Shown: piece after piece, positions 38,474-47,122 of the stretch | How positions within the stretch are numbered: the stretch's first letter is position 1 | Layout: each line of letters opens with the position of its first letter | Origin: UBA7985 sp038141425 | Lineage (GTDB): Bacteria; Pseudomonadota; Alphaproteobacteria; UBA7985 | Reading direction: 5' to 3' | Assembly (NCBI GenBank): GCA_038141425.1 | Contig: JAYQIC010000010.1 | Span: 186,001 to 250,000 of the forward strand | Length of the DNA stretch: 64,000 nucleotides | The notes under the pieces: generated by a model | What the model was told of the DNA's origin: nothing | Seen by the model: only the letters and a program-made list of their open reading frames with translations | The model's database searches: none | Translations under genes and position numbers: made by a program

Positions 38474-38989
38474 ATGGATCGCCTGCTGACCTCTCGTCTG
38501 GCGCTGATCGCCGTCCTCGCCCTGCAGCTGTTCTGCGCCGTGTTCTTCCTCTTGGACGGCGTGCTGGACCTGCTCGGTCCGATTATACCGACCGGCTTGG
38601 CGCTGGGACTGGCGCAGGGTGACCTGTTCGAATGGCTGCTGGGGCTGGCGCTGGTGATCAGCGTGATTGTGACGGCGCTGCAGGTTCGGCGCATGCTCCG
38701 TGACCAACGGCGCATGAAAAACGCGCTGCAGGCAGCCAGTGGCGCCTTTGGCGAGTTCCTCCAGCATCAGTTCCGCGACTGGGATCTCTCGCCCTCGGAA
38801 AGCGACGTGGCGCTGTTCGCCATCAAGGGCAGCTCGATCGCCGAAATCGCCCGCATGCGCGGGACCAAGGACGGCATCATCAAGGCCCAGCTCAACGCGA
38901 TTTACCGCAAAGCCGGGGTCACCGGTCGCCCGCAACTGATCAGCTTCTTTATCGATGAAATGGTGGACGGGATCGCACCCGCAGCCTGA
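38474..38989 (+). CDS. Membrane-tethered LuxR-type helix-turn-helix protein
   Basis: A 171-residue protein with two membrane helices (LALIAVLALQLFCAVFFLLD; FEWLLGLALVISVIVTALQV), a short charged linker with a coiled-coil look (RRMLRDQRRMKNALQAAS), and a C-terminal GerE/LuxR-like DNA-binding fold: LSPSESDVALFAIKGSSIAE, IARMRGTKDGIIKAQLNAIY and KAGVTGRPQLISFF. It would bind DNA while anchored to the inner membrane. The PepSY protein gene lies immediately upstream, so the two may form an envelope-sensing unit. Target genes unknown. Confidence 0.75.
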   Translation: MDRLLTSRLALIAVLALQLFCAVFFLLDGVLDLLGPIIPTGLALGLAQGDLFEWLLGLALVISVIVTALQVRRMLRDQRRMKNALQAASGAFGEFLQHQFRDWDLSPSESDVALFAIKGSSIAEIARMRGTKDGIIKAQLNAIYRKAGVTGRPQLISFFIDEMVDGIAPAA

Positions 38990-39093
38990 GCCGCACTCGT
39001 GGCAAACACAGCGTCCGACTTTGTAGATTGAGCCGCCGATGAAATTGCGACAGACTGCCCGCACCTGATTTCACGTCTGAGGGAGTGGCGGTC

Positions 39094-39888
39094 ATGGACG
39101 GTGAACAACTCAGCCCGAACAGCCCGAGCCTGCAGCGTCTGTCGTTTGAAACCGACGCCGGAGAGGGCGCGCGGGCGCGCATGGGCCTGCTGGTGCTCGA
39201 ATCCGATCAGACGGTAGAAGCCGAGTTCCGCGCCGTGCTCGACCCCCTGCCCGATGTCAGCGTCTACCACGCGCGGCTCGCCAACGACACGCAGGTGACC
39301 CCGGAGACCCTCGCCCGGATGGAAGAGGAACTGCCCGTCGCCGCTGGCCTGATCCCGGCTTATATGGGGCTGAGCGTGGTCGGCTACGGCTGCACATCCG
39401 GCTCGACCATCATCGGCGAAGACCGCGTGGCTGAGATCATGACCACCGCCCATCCGGGCGCGGCAGCCACCAACCCGTTGACCGCTGCCAAGGCTGCGCT
39501 GGCGGCTCTGGGGGTTCAGAACCTCGCCCTGCTCACGCCCTATACGCCTGATGTGACGCTGGCCATGCAGGCCAACTTCGCCCGGTCCGGCCTGAGCGTG
39601 CGCGTGGTCGGCTCGTTCTTCGAAGACAGCGACGCCGTGGTCGGCAAGATTGCACCGCAATCGATCCTCGACGCTGCGCTTAACGTCGGCAGCGACCCCT
39701 CAGTGGACGGCGTTTTTATCTCCTGCACCAGCCTGCGCGCGGTCGGGATCATCGAAGCGGCTGAAGAGGCGCTGGGCAAACCGGTGACGGCGAGCAACCA
39801 CGCGCTGGCCTGGCACATGCTGCGGCTGAGCGGGATCGATGATGCCCTGCCCGGTCGTGGACGCCTGTTCCAGACCGGCCTGTCCTGA
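39094..39888 (+). CDS. Asp/Glu racemase / maleate isomerase superfamily protein
   Basis: A 264-residue protein of the racemase superfamily with the paired active-site cysteines: SVVGYGCTSGSTIIGED and VFISCTSLRAVGIIEAAEEA. LGVQNLALLTPYTPDVTLAM and ASNHALAWHMLRLSG fit the maleate isomerase / arylmalonate decarboxylase branch, which also includes EutA-like proteins of ectoine-use clusters. A GAGGGAG site supports this ATG over an upstream GTG. M20 and M24 peptidase genes follow, a grouping seen in amide- or hydantoin-degrading clusters. The reaction is not determinable. Confidence 0.78.
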   Translation: MDGEQLSPNSPSLQRLSFETDAGEGARARMGLLVLESDQTVEAEFRAVLDPLPDVSVYHARLANDTQVTPETLARMEEELPVAAGLIPAYMGLSVVGYGCTSGSTIIGEDRVAEIMTTAHPGAAATNPLTAAKAALAALGVQNLALLTPYTPDVTLAMQANFARSGLSVRVVGSFFEDSDAVVGKIAPQSILDAALNVGSDPSVDGVFISCTSLRAVGIIEAAEEALGKPVTASNHALAWHMLRLSGIDDALPGRGRLFQTGLS

Positions 39889-39935
39889 CCACGCCGTTCC
39901 CCAGTCCACGGCCCAGAGCAGGCAGGCGACCACCC

Positions 39936-41092
39936 ATGAGCCAATCCACCCTCGTTTCCGACCTGCAGGCGCTGGTAGCAACCCCCAGCGTCAATCCCTT
40001 CGACGGTCCGGCCACGATGCCACCGCCCGAAGACGCCATGGCGCGCCTGTATGAACAGCGACTGGCCGAACTGGGGCTGGAACTGGGCTCGCAGACAGTC
40101 ATCGACGGCCGCCGCAACGTCTGGGGGCGGCTGCGCGGCAGCGGCGATGGACCGACAGTGATGCTGGCCGGGCACCTCGATACCGTCGGCGTGGTCGGCT
40201 ACGACCAACCCTTCGAGCCTCGGGTCGAGAACGGCCGCGTTTACGGGCGCGGATCTTGTGACATGAAGGCAGGGCTTGCTGCCTACCTCGAAGTCGTCCG
40301 GCGGTTACAGGCCAGCGGCGAGACCCTCAGCGGCGACCTGATCATCGCCGGCGTGATCGATGAAGAGCACGCCATGCTCGGTTCAAAGGCCTTCGGCGAG
40401 GCCGGCCCGCAGGTCGATTTCGCGATCATTGCCGAGCCTTCAGAGCTGGCGATCTGCCCCGTGCACAAGGGTCAGATGATGTTCGGGCTTCGCACGCGCG
40501 GGGTCTCAGTGCACTCCAGCCTGCCCGAGAAGGGCGTGAACGCGATCTTTCACATGGGCCGGATCCTGCGCGCTGGAAGACCACGCCGCCGAGCTCGCTG
40601 CCCGGCCCGCCCACCCTCTGTGCGGGTCGCCGACCCTGAGCGTCGGTGTGGTTGGTGGTGGAACCAACGCCTCATCGGTGCCGGACTGGGCGCGGATCGA
40701 AGTCGATCGCCGCACCATTCCCAGCGATGATCTTGGCGCGGTGCTTGCGGAACTCTAAGCCGTGGTCGAAAGCGTCCGCGCGGACCTGCCCGGGCTGGAC
40801 TACAGCTTCGATCACCACGATCTCAACGTTCCGCCACTGGAGACGCCGGAAGACGCAGCCACGGTCCGGGCCCTGCTCGCGGCCAGCGAGGCCTGTCTGG
40901 GTACGGCCAGCCCGGTGCGCTCTTTCAGCGGCTCGACCGATGCGCCCAAACTTCGGCTGTGAGGCCGTGATCTGCGGCCCCGGCGCGCTGGCGCAGTGTC
41001 ATTCGCTCGACGAATACGTTTCGATTGAGCAGCTGGAGCAGGCGGTGGACATCTATCACCGCGCGGTGTTGGAGCTGATGCGGGGGACTTAG
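39936..41092 (+). CDS. M20-family metallopeptidase/deacylase (two frameshifts and an in-frame stop)
   Basis: Acetylornithine deacetylase-type amidohydrolase. The zinc ligands appear in order: VMLAGHLDTVG (His), GRGSCDMKAGLAAYLEV (Asp), VIDEEHAMLGSK (Glu pair), IIAEPSELAICPVHKG (ligand and dimer region), and a late His in ALAQCHSLDEYVS. The frame shifts near 40575 and near 40950, and an in-frame TAA at 40756 interrupts AELxAVVESVRADLPG. A TAC or TAT (Tyr) there would restore the protein. This gene is the most damaged in the window and might be a true pseudogene, though neighbours show similar indels. Confidence 0.7.
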
Positions 41093-41134
41093 TCCGCCAA
41101 CCGGCCTGTTTGCAACCTTCGCGGGGCGCCGGCG

Positions 41135-42296
41135 TCAGTCCGGGTTGACGAGCATGATCTCAGGCCCCGAGCACGGGGTCAGCCACGCGGCACCGGTCTC
41201 GGTGATGACGATGTTTTCCTCGTGCACCAGCAAGGCGCCATCGGCGTTGGTCTCGATCGACGGCTCCAGCGTCAAGACCATACCGGGCTTGAGTTCCGCC
41301 GTCTCAGCGGGGATCAGCGACGGCCATTCGGTCAATTGCATGCCCAGCCCATGGCCGAAACGGCCTGAATCAGCGCTGTTCTTGCCGCCGGTAACCACCT
41401 GATCCATCGCGGAAAACAGGTCGCAGGCCCGCGCACCGGGCTTGGGCTGCAAACCCGGCCTGGGTGGCTTCCACCAGCCGCGAAAAGCCGTCGCGCACCT
41501 CCTGCCGGGCAGGCGCCCGAAGCTGAAATTGCGGTCAAAGTCGGCAAAGTAGCCGTCGACGATCACGCCGGTGTCGAGCATGACCACCTCGCCGGCCCGG
41601 ATCTCGCTGCTGTCCGCCGGGGCAATGATGTCGCCGTAGCCCCATTCGCCATTGCCCGCCGCGATGTAGGGGACGAAATCCGCGCCTTCTTCCAGTGCCA
41701 GCCGCTGGTAGCCGCGGAACAACTCGGCCTTGGTCGTACCCGGCCGCAGGATTTCGCCAAAGCGGCCGAAGGCCCGCCCGGCGACGGCGCAGGCGTGGCA
41801 GATTTTCTCGATTTCAGCCGCCGACTTCACCGACCGCGCGGCGCGGACGATGTTGCCATCACCGACAAAGGCCCGGCGTGGCCGAAGGGCCTGCAGGCTC
41901 CAGAAATCCTGCAGCGGCATGCGCATGTTGCTCGTGACCGGCGGGCAGCCCGACCCGACCCGCCTCGCCGCCCAGCACTTCGTCGAGGCAGGCGGTGAGC
42001 AGGCTGATGCCGTCGTCTTCGAGGTCGGGCGCGCGCCACGTGCGGATATCGTCGATCCACGTGGTGGCCATAAGCGCCGCGCCGATCGAGGGGATGACGG
42101 CGATCGGCTTGCCGCTGGCCGGGAGCACGAGGAACCAAGCGCGCGACGGGCTTTCCCAGAACCGGGTCAGAAAACCGGTGAGGTAGCGCACGTCGGCTTC
42201 AGTGGTCAGCAGCAGCGCATCGAGGCCCTCGGCTGCCATCGCGGCCTGAAGCCCCGCAACCCGGGCCTGATATTCCGTGGCTTCAAATCCCTGCAT
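41135..42296 (-). CDS. M24-family Xaa-Pro peptidase-like metallohydrolase (frameshifted)
   Basis: Creatinase/aminopeptidase P fold of about 387 residues. The N-terminal domain reads GLDALLLTTEADVRYLTGFL; the pita-bread domain carries the metal ligands VMLDTGVIVDGYFADFDRNF (two Asp), SGRFGHGLGMQLTEWPSLIP (His), GMVLTLEPSIETNADG (Glu) and LVHEENIVITETGAAWLT (Glu). Frameshifts near 41930 and 41480 break it. Convergent with the M20 gene and divergent from the PLP lyase gene. It may hydrolyse a small amide or imidodipeptide rather than proteins. Confidence 0.8.
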
Positions 42297-42446
42297 GTGC
42301 CTGTCTCTCCCGCGCGCAGCCCGCCGCCTGTTTTCGCCGTTTGACCCCGCATTCTGGGGCAGTAAAAAGCGACCACCTGCGCGATTTTTCTTTTCCTGAC
42401 CTCCATGACAGAACTACAGCTAAGCGGCAACAAGGGAGGACCGTGC

Positions 42447-43602
42447 ATGGACTGGCGCACAAGACTGCTGAAACCCGACCCCCAGAGCCCGCCGCGACTA
42501 TACCTCGCTGGCGACACCGGTGTTCCGGGGCTCGACGGTGGTGTTCGAGAACGCAGCCGCGGTCAACGACCACTGGAACCAGTCCGAGAACGGCTACTCC
42601 TACGGCCTCTATGGCACGCCGACCACGCTGGAACTGGCCGCCCGTATGGCCGAGCTCGAGCAGGCACACTTCAGCTTTGTCGTCCCGGGCGGGCAGGCCG
42701 CCATTGCGCTGGTCTACTTCGCCTACTGCACGGCGGGCAGTCATGCGCTGGTGCCCCACTCGGCCTATGGCCCGAACAAGGAGATGGCCGAGGGCCTGAT
42801 GGCCGGGCTGGGGGTCGAGGTCGAGCCCTATGATCCTATGATCGGCGCTGGCATCGCCGACCTGATCCGCGACAACACCGCGCTGATCTGGACCGAAAGC
42901 CCCGGGTCGGTGACCATGGATGTGCAGGATATCCCGGCGATCGTCGCTGCAGCCCACGCGCGCGGTGTCGCGGTCGCACTGGATAACACCTACGCTGCCG
43001 GGGTGCTGTTCGATGCCTTCGCCCACGGCGTGGACGTGAGCATGCAGGCGCTGACCAAGTACGTCGGCGGGCACAGCGATATCCTGCTCGGCACGGTTTC
43101 AGTCCGCGATCAGGCCAGCTTCGAGAAACTCGGCCCGGTATACCGGCAGCTCGGGCTTGCGGTTTCGCCCGACGACTGCTCGCTCGCGCTGCGCGGGCTG
43201 CAGACCCTCGCGCTGCGGCTGGATTATCTGGAAACCGCGACGCTGGAGGTCGCCAGCTGGCTTGAAGGCTGCCCGCACGTTGACAGGGTGCTGCACCCGG
43301 CGTTGCCATCCTGCCCCGGCCACGATCATTGGAAGCGCGATTTCACCGGCTCGGCGAGCGTGTTCTCCTTCACCTTCAACGACAGCCTGTCAGCCAAGCA
43401 GGTAGAGAACTTCCTCGATAACCTCGCGATCTTCCGCATCGGGCTGAGTTGGGGCGGGATGACCTCGCTGGCGGTGGTCTACCCGGACCTCGATCGACCC
43501 GGACAGGATTTTGGCGGCCGCCTCGTGCGCCTGAATATCGGTATGGAAGCCACCGCCGACCTGATCACCGACCTCGAAAGCGCAATGACGACCGCATTCT
43601 AG
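42447..43602 (+). CDS. Cystathionine beta-lyase/gamma-synthase family PLP enzyme (N-terminal frameshift)
   Basis: About 385 residues of the Cys/Met metabolism PLP family. SLATPVFRGSTVVFENAAAV, YSYGLYGTPTTLELAARMAE, FVVPGGQAAIALVYFAYC, IWTESPGSVTMDVQDIPAIV, VALDNTYAAGVLF and the PLP-lysine stretch MQALTKYVGGHSDILLGTV are all present; SWGGMTSLAV and GRLVRLNIGMEATADLI close it. A frameshift near 42490 separates the first 15 residues; GGGAGGA six bases before the ATG fixes the start. Most like cystathionine beta-lyase. EamA transporter follows, so amino-acid or thiol metabolite handling is possible. Confidence 0.83.
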
Positions 43603-43645
43603 CGCTGTCCGTCCCCTGCCCCTTCACCTCAAGGACCCGCCCACC

Positions 43646-43735
43646 ATGAAACGCATCGTCGACTTCAGCCGCAGATCTGGCGTCAGGAACGGCACCATCG
43701 TGGACACGAAAGCAGGTACGCCTTGGGCCGGCTGA
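43646..43735 (+). CDS. Possible 29-residue small ORF
   Basis: An ATG with AAGGA eight bases upstream opens MKRIVDFSRRSGVRNGTIV and ends at a TGA that overlaps the start of the EamA gene. It could be a leader peptide, or the real beginning of the transporter displaced by a frameshift. No homology recognised. Confidence 0.25.
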   Translation: MKRIVDFSRRSGVRNGTIVDTKAGTPWAG

Positions 43736-44613
43736 CACCGCTGGAAGTGCTGATGGCGGTCACGGTGCCGCTGGCCTGGGCCATGGGGCTGGTGTTCACC
43801 AAGGGCGCGATCAGCGATTTTCCCCCGATCTTGCTGATGGCTTTCCGCTTCCTGCTGACGGCGCTGATCCTCGTTGCCTTCACCCCGCTGCTGAAGGGAA
43901 ATTTTTTCAATCTGTTCCTGATTGCCATCGTCGGAGCGGCGATCCAGTACAGCCTGACCTTCACCGGTCTGCTGGGGCTGGAAGCGGGCATTGCGGCGAT
44001 CATCGTGCAGCTCGAGGTCCCGTTTCTGGTCATGCTAGGCGCGCTCCTGCTGGGTGAGAAACCCGGACTGCGCAAGTGGTTCGGCATCGGCATCGCCTTC
44101 TGCGGCATCATCCTGATGACGTGGCAGGGAAAGTTCGGCGCCAGCCTTCCGTCGGTGGGACTGGTGATCGGCGGGGCCATGGCCTGGGCCTTCGGACAGG
44201 TGATGGTGCGGCGGCTCAAGGATATCAGCGGGCTTCAGGTCACGGCATGGGTGGCGGTCTTTGCCACCCCGCAGCTGTTCCTGATGTCAGCCATTTTCGA
44301 AACCGGGCAGATCGGCGCGATAACCCGCGCAGGCTTCGAAGTCTGGGGCGCAGTCGTCTACATGGCAGTGATCATGACCGCCTTTGGCTACTACCTCTGG
44401 AACCGGTTGATCCGACGCCATGACGTCGGCGAGGTCGCACCCTACCTGCTGCTGCTGCCGCTGTTTTCAGTGGCGGGCGGGGCAATCCTGCTGGGCGAGC
44501 GACCGGGGCTGGAAAAGCTCGCGGGCGGTCTTGTCATCCTTGCGGGTGTCGCCCTGATCACGCTACGGTTCGGCTCAACTGAGGGGGCCGAAAAGGACAA
44601 GTCCCGTGACTGA
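43723..44613 (+). CDS. EamA/DMT-family transporter
   Basis: A 296-residue inner-membrane protein with about ten helices in two EamA repeats. First repeat: VPLAWAMGLVFTKGAISDFP, FRFLLTALILVAFTPLL and GLLGLEAGIAAIIVQLEVPF, GALLLGEKPGL. Second repeat: GLVIGGAMAWAFGQVMVRRL to LPLFSVAGGAILLGERPGLE and GLVILAGVALITLRFG. The start is uncertain: a TTG with a modest AGG site, or ATG ten codons later. Its stop overlaps the start of the enoyl-CoA hydratase gene. Members export or import amino acids and metabolites; direction unknown. Confidence 0.82.
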   Translation: MGRLTPLEVLMAVTVPLAWAMGLVFTKGAISDFPPILLMAFRFLLTALILVAFTPLLKGNFFNLFLIAIVGAAIQYSLTFTGLLGLEAGIAAIIVQLEVPFLVMLGALLLGEKPGLRKWFGIGIAFCGIILMTWQGKFGASLPSVGLVIGGAMAWAFGQVMVRRLKDISGLQVTAWVAVFATPQLFLMSAIFETGQIGAITRAGFEVWGAVVYMAVIMTAFGYYLWNRLIRRHDVGEVAPYLLLLPLFSVAGGAILLGERPGLEKLAGGLVILAGVALITLRFGSTEGAEKDKSRD

Positions 44614-45442
44614 AGCCATGACTGACGCCATGACCAAGCCTGCTGCGGCCGACGACTTGCTGCTGCGCGAGGACGCCGGGGGCATCGCCACCCTGACCCT
44701 GAACGCACCCAAGAGCATCAACGCGCTTTCCGAGGCCATGCTCGACGCCCTGATCGCAACGCTGGACGACATCGCCGCCGACCGCAGCGTCAAGGCCGTG
44801 ATCCTGCGCACCGGGGGTAAGCACTTCTGCGCGGGCCATAACCTCAAGGAAATGAGCCAGCGGCGGCAGGATGCAGACGGCGGCTTCCAGTACTTTCAGG
44901 ACCTGTTCGCGACCTGCTCGTCGATGATGCTGCGGGTGGTGCGCCTGCCACAGCCCGTGATCGCCGAAGTCCGCGGTATCGCTACCGCCGCCGGCTGCCA
45001 GCTGGTGGCCAGCTGCGACCTCGCTGTGGCCGCCGACAACGCCACCTTCGCGACCTCAGGGGTCAACATCGGCCTGTTCTGCTCGACGCCCATGGTCGCC
45101 CTTTCGCGCAACGTCTCGCGCAAGCAGGCGATGGAAATGCTGCTGCTTGGTGAGTTTTTGCCCGCCGACAAAGTCCGCGAGCTGGGGCTGGTCAACCGCG
45201 TCGTCCCCGATGCCGACCTCGAAGCTACTTCGCGGGAGATGGCGCAGATCATCGTTAGCAAGTCCCCCGCCGCCGTGCGTGTGGGCAAGGAAGCCTTCTA
45301 CCGGCAGGCCGAAATGCCGCTGGAGGAAGCCTATGGCTACGCCGGCCGGGTGATGGCGGAGAACATGATGGCGCGCGATACCGAAGCGGGCATCCGCGCC
45401 TTCATCAATAAAGACCACATGCCGGAATGGACGGGAGAGTAA
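44606..45442 (+). CDS. Enoyl-CoA hydratase/isomerase family protein
   Basis: A 278-residue crotonase. IATLTLNAPKSINALSEAML opens the fold; LRTGGKHFCAGHNLKEMSQR is the first oxyanion region, VRGIATAAGCQLVASCDLAV the second, and SGVNIGLFCSTPMVALSRNV has the GLFCSTP pattern of the ECHDC3-like branch, in which the usual catalytic glutamates are replaced. It starts at GTG overlapping the transporter stop; two in-frame ATGs follow within nine codons. The next gene, an acyl-CoA ligase, begins directly after its stop codon, so activation and CoA-ester processing are coupled. Confidence 0.87.
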   Translation: MTEAMTDAMTKPAAADDLLLREDAGGIATLTLNAPKSINALSEAMLDALIATLDDIAADRSVKAVILRTGGKHFCAGHNLKEMSQRRQDADGGFQYFQDLFATCSSMMLRVVRLPQPVIAEVRGIATAAGCQLVASCDLAVAADNATFATSGVNIGLFCSTPMVALSRNVSRKQAMEMLLLGEFLPADKVRELGLVNRVVPDADLEATSREMAQIIVSKSPAAVRVGKEAFYRQAEMPLEEAYGYAGRVMAENMMARDTEAGIRAFINKDHMPEWTGE

Positions 45443-47086
45443 ATGGGCGCGTACGACGGACCTGAACTGGTCAAGCGACAGGCTAACTTCACCCCCCTCT
45501 CGCCCGTATCCATGCTGCGCCGGACCGAGCGGGTCTTTCCCGAGGTCACCGCCCAGATCCACGGCGATATCCGCCGTACCTGGGGCGAAGTAGGCGAACG
45601 CTGCCACCGCCTCGCGTCAGCCCTGTCAAAGCGAGGGATCGGCAAGGGCGATACCGTCGCCCTGCTCGCCCCCAATATCCCCGAGGCCTTCGAATGTGCG
45701 CTGGCCGTGCCGATGATCGGCGCCGTGCTCAACGCCAACAACACCCGGCTGGACGCGGGCACCATCGCCTACATCCTCGACCACGGCGAGGCCAAGGTCT
45801 TCCTCGTCGACACCGAGCTCTCAGGGATTGCGCGCGACGCGCTGGCCCAGCTCGGCCGCGATATTCCGGTGATCGACATCCACGACAGCCAGGGCCCGGG
45901 CGGCACCGCCATCGGGGAGATGAGCTACGACGAATTGCTGGCCAGCGGCGACCCGGCCTTTGAACCCAGCCTGCCCGACGATGAGTGGGATCCGCTGGCG
46001 CTGAACTACACCTCCGGCACCACCGGACGGCCCAAGGGCGTGGTCTACTCCCACCGCGGATCCTACACCAACGCGGTCAACCAGATCCTGACCTGGAACA
46101 TGCCGCGCCACCCGGTCTATCTGTGGACCCTGCCGCTGTTCCATTGCAACGGCTGGTGCTTTCCGTGGACCATCACGCTGCAGGCGGGGACCAACGTGTT
46201 CCTGCGCGCGCCCCGGGCCGATGCCATCTTCAACGCCTTCGCCGACCACGGTGTCACCCACCTGTGCGGGGCGCCGATCATCATGTCGCTGATCAGTGGC
46301 GCTTCAGCCGAGGAACGGCGTGCCTTCCCCCAGCGGGTGGAAATGATGACCGCCGCCGCGCCGCCGCCTGCTGCTGTCATCGCTGCGATCGAAGAGCTGA
46401 ACATCAACGTCACCCACGTCTACGGCCTCACGGAGGTCTACGGGCCTGCGGTGGTCTGCGCTTGGAAGGACGCGTGGAACGAGCTGCCGCTGGATGAGCG
46501 TGCGCGCATGAAGGCGCGGCAGGGCGTGGCCTATGAGCTCGAGGAGGACGTGGCCGTGCTCGATCCGGCAACCTCGCGCCCGGTCCCGTGGGACGGGCAG
46601 ACCCAGGGCGAAATCGGCTTCCGTGGCAACATTGTCATGAAGGGCTATCTCAAGAACGAGGAAGCCACCGACAAGGCCTTCAAGGACGGCTGGTTCTGGT
46701 CGGGCGATCTCGCCGTGCAGCACCCGGATGGCTACATCGAGATCCGTGACCGGGCCAAGGACATCATCATCTCCGGGGGCGAGAACATCTCCTCGATCGA
46801 GGTTGAAAACGCGCTGTATTCCCACCCTGCGGTCGCGCTGGCGGCCGTGGTGGCCATGCCGGACGAGAAATGGGGCGAAGTGCCCTGCGCCTTTGTCGAG
46901 CTGGCCGAGGGCTTCGAGCCTGAGGCACAGGGGTCGAGCGAAGCCGAATTGCTCAATCACGCGGCCAAGGGCCTCGCCGGGTTCCAGCGGCCTAAAAAGG
47001 TTGTGTTCACCGTCCTGCCCAAGACCTCGACCGGCAAGGTGCTGAAGACCGACCTGCGCGCGCGCGCCAAGGCCCTCGCCAGCTAG
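45443..47086 (+). CDS. AMP-dependent acyl-CoA synthetase
   Basis: A 547-residue ANL-family ligase that adenylates a carboxylic acid and forms the CoA thioester. The P-loop-like motif is NYTSGTTGRPKGVVYSHRG; then HVYGLTEVYGPAVVCAW, GWFWSGDLAVQHPDGYIEIR and DRAKDIIISGGENISSIEVE (hinge), and the C-terminal catalytic Lys in LPKTSTGKVLKTDLR. The branch is the medium/long-chain fatty-acid ligase-like group (methylmercaptopropionate-CoA ligase DmdB is a relative, but no acyl-CoA dehydrogenase gene accompanies it here). No frameshift. Start immediately follows the hydratase stop. Confidence 0.9.
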   Translation: MGAYDGPELVKRQANFTPLSPVSMLRRTERVFPEVTAQIHGDIRRTWGEVGERCHRLASALSKRGIGKGDTVALLAPNIPEAFECALAVPMIGAVLNANNTRLDAGTIAYILDHGEAKVFLVDTELSGIARDALAQLGRDIPVIDIHDSQGPGGTAIGEMSYDELLASGDPAFEPSLPDDEWDPLALNYTSGTTGRPKGVVYSHRGSYTNAVNQILTWNMPRHPVYLWTLPLFHCNGWCFPWTITLQAGTNVFLRAPRADAIFNAFADHGVTHLCGAPIIMSLISGASAEERRAFPQRVEMMTAAAPPPAAVIAAIEELNINVTHVYGLTEVYGPAVVCAWKDAWNELPLDERARMKARQGVAYELEEDVAVLDPATSRPVPWDGQTQGEIGFRGNIVMKGYLKNEEATDKAFKDGWFWSGDLAVQHPDGYIEIRDRAKDIIISGGENISSIEVENALYSHPAVALAAVVAMPDEKWGEVPCAFVELAEGFEPEAQGSSEAELLNHAAKGLAGFQRPKKVVFTVLPKTSTGKVLKTDLRARAKALAS

Positions 47087-47122
47087 GGAGCCCCGATTCC
47101 GCGACAGGTCCGGCGTCAAGCG

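Noticed and set aside
39094..42296. Ectoine degradation cluster (eut/doe)
   Set aside because: Racemase, M20 and M24 genes superficially resemble it, but the M24 protein lacks DoeA character and the other eut genes are missing.
44606..47086. DMSP demethylation (dmdB/dmdD) genes
   Set aside because: A hydratase and an acyl-CoA ligase are adjacent, but no acyl-CoA dehydrogenase or DmdA is present and the hydratase looks ECHDC3-like, so the assignment is not supported.
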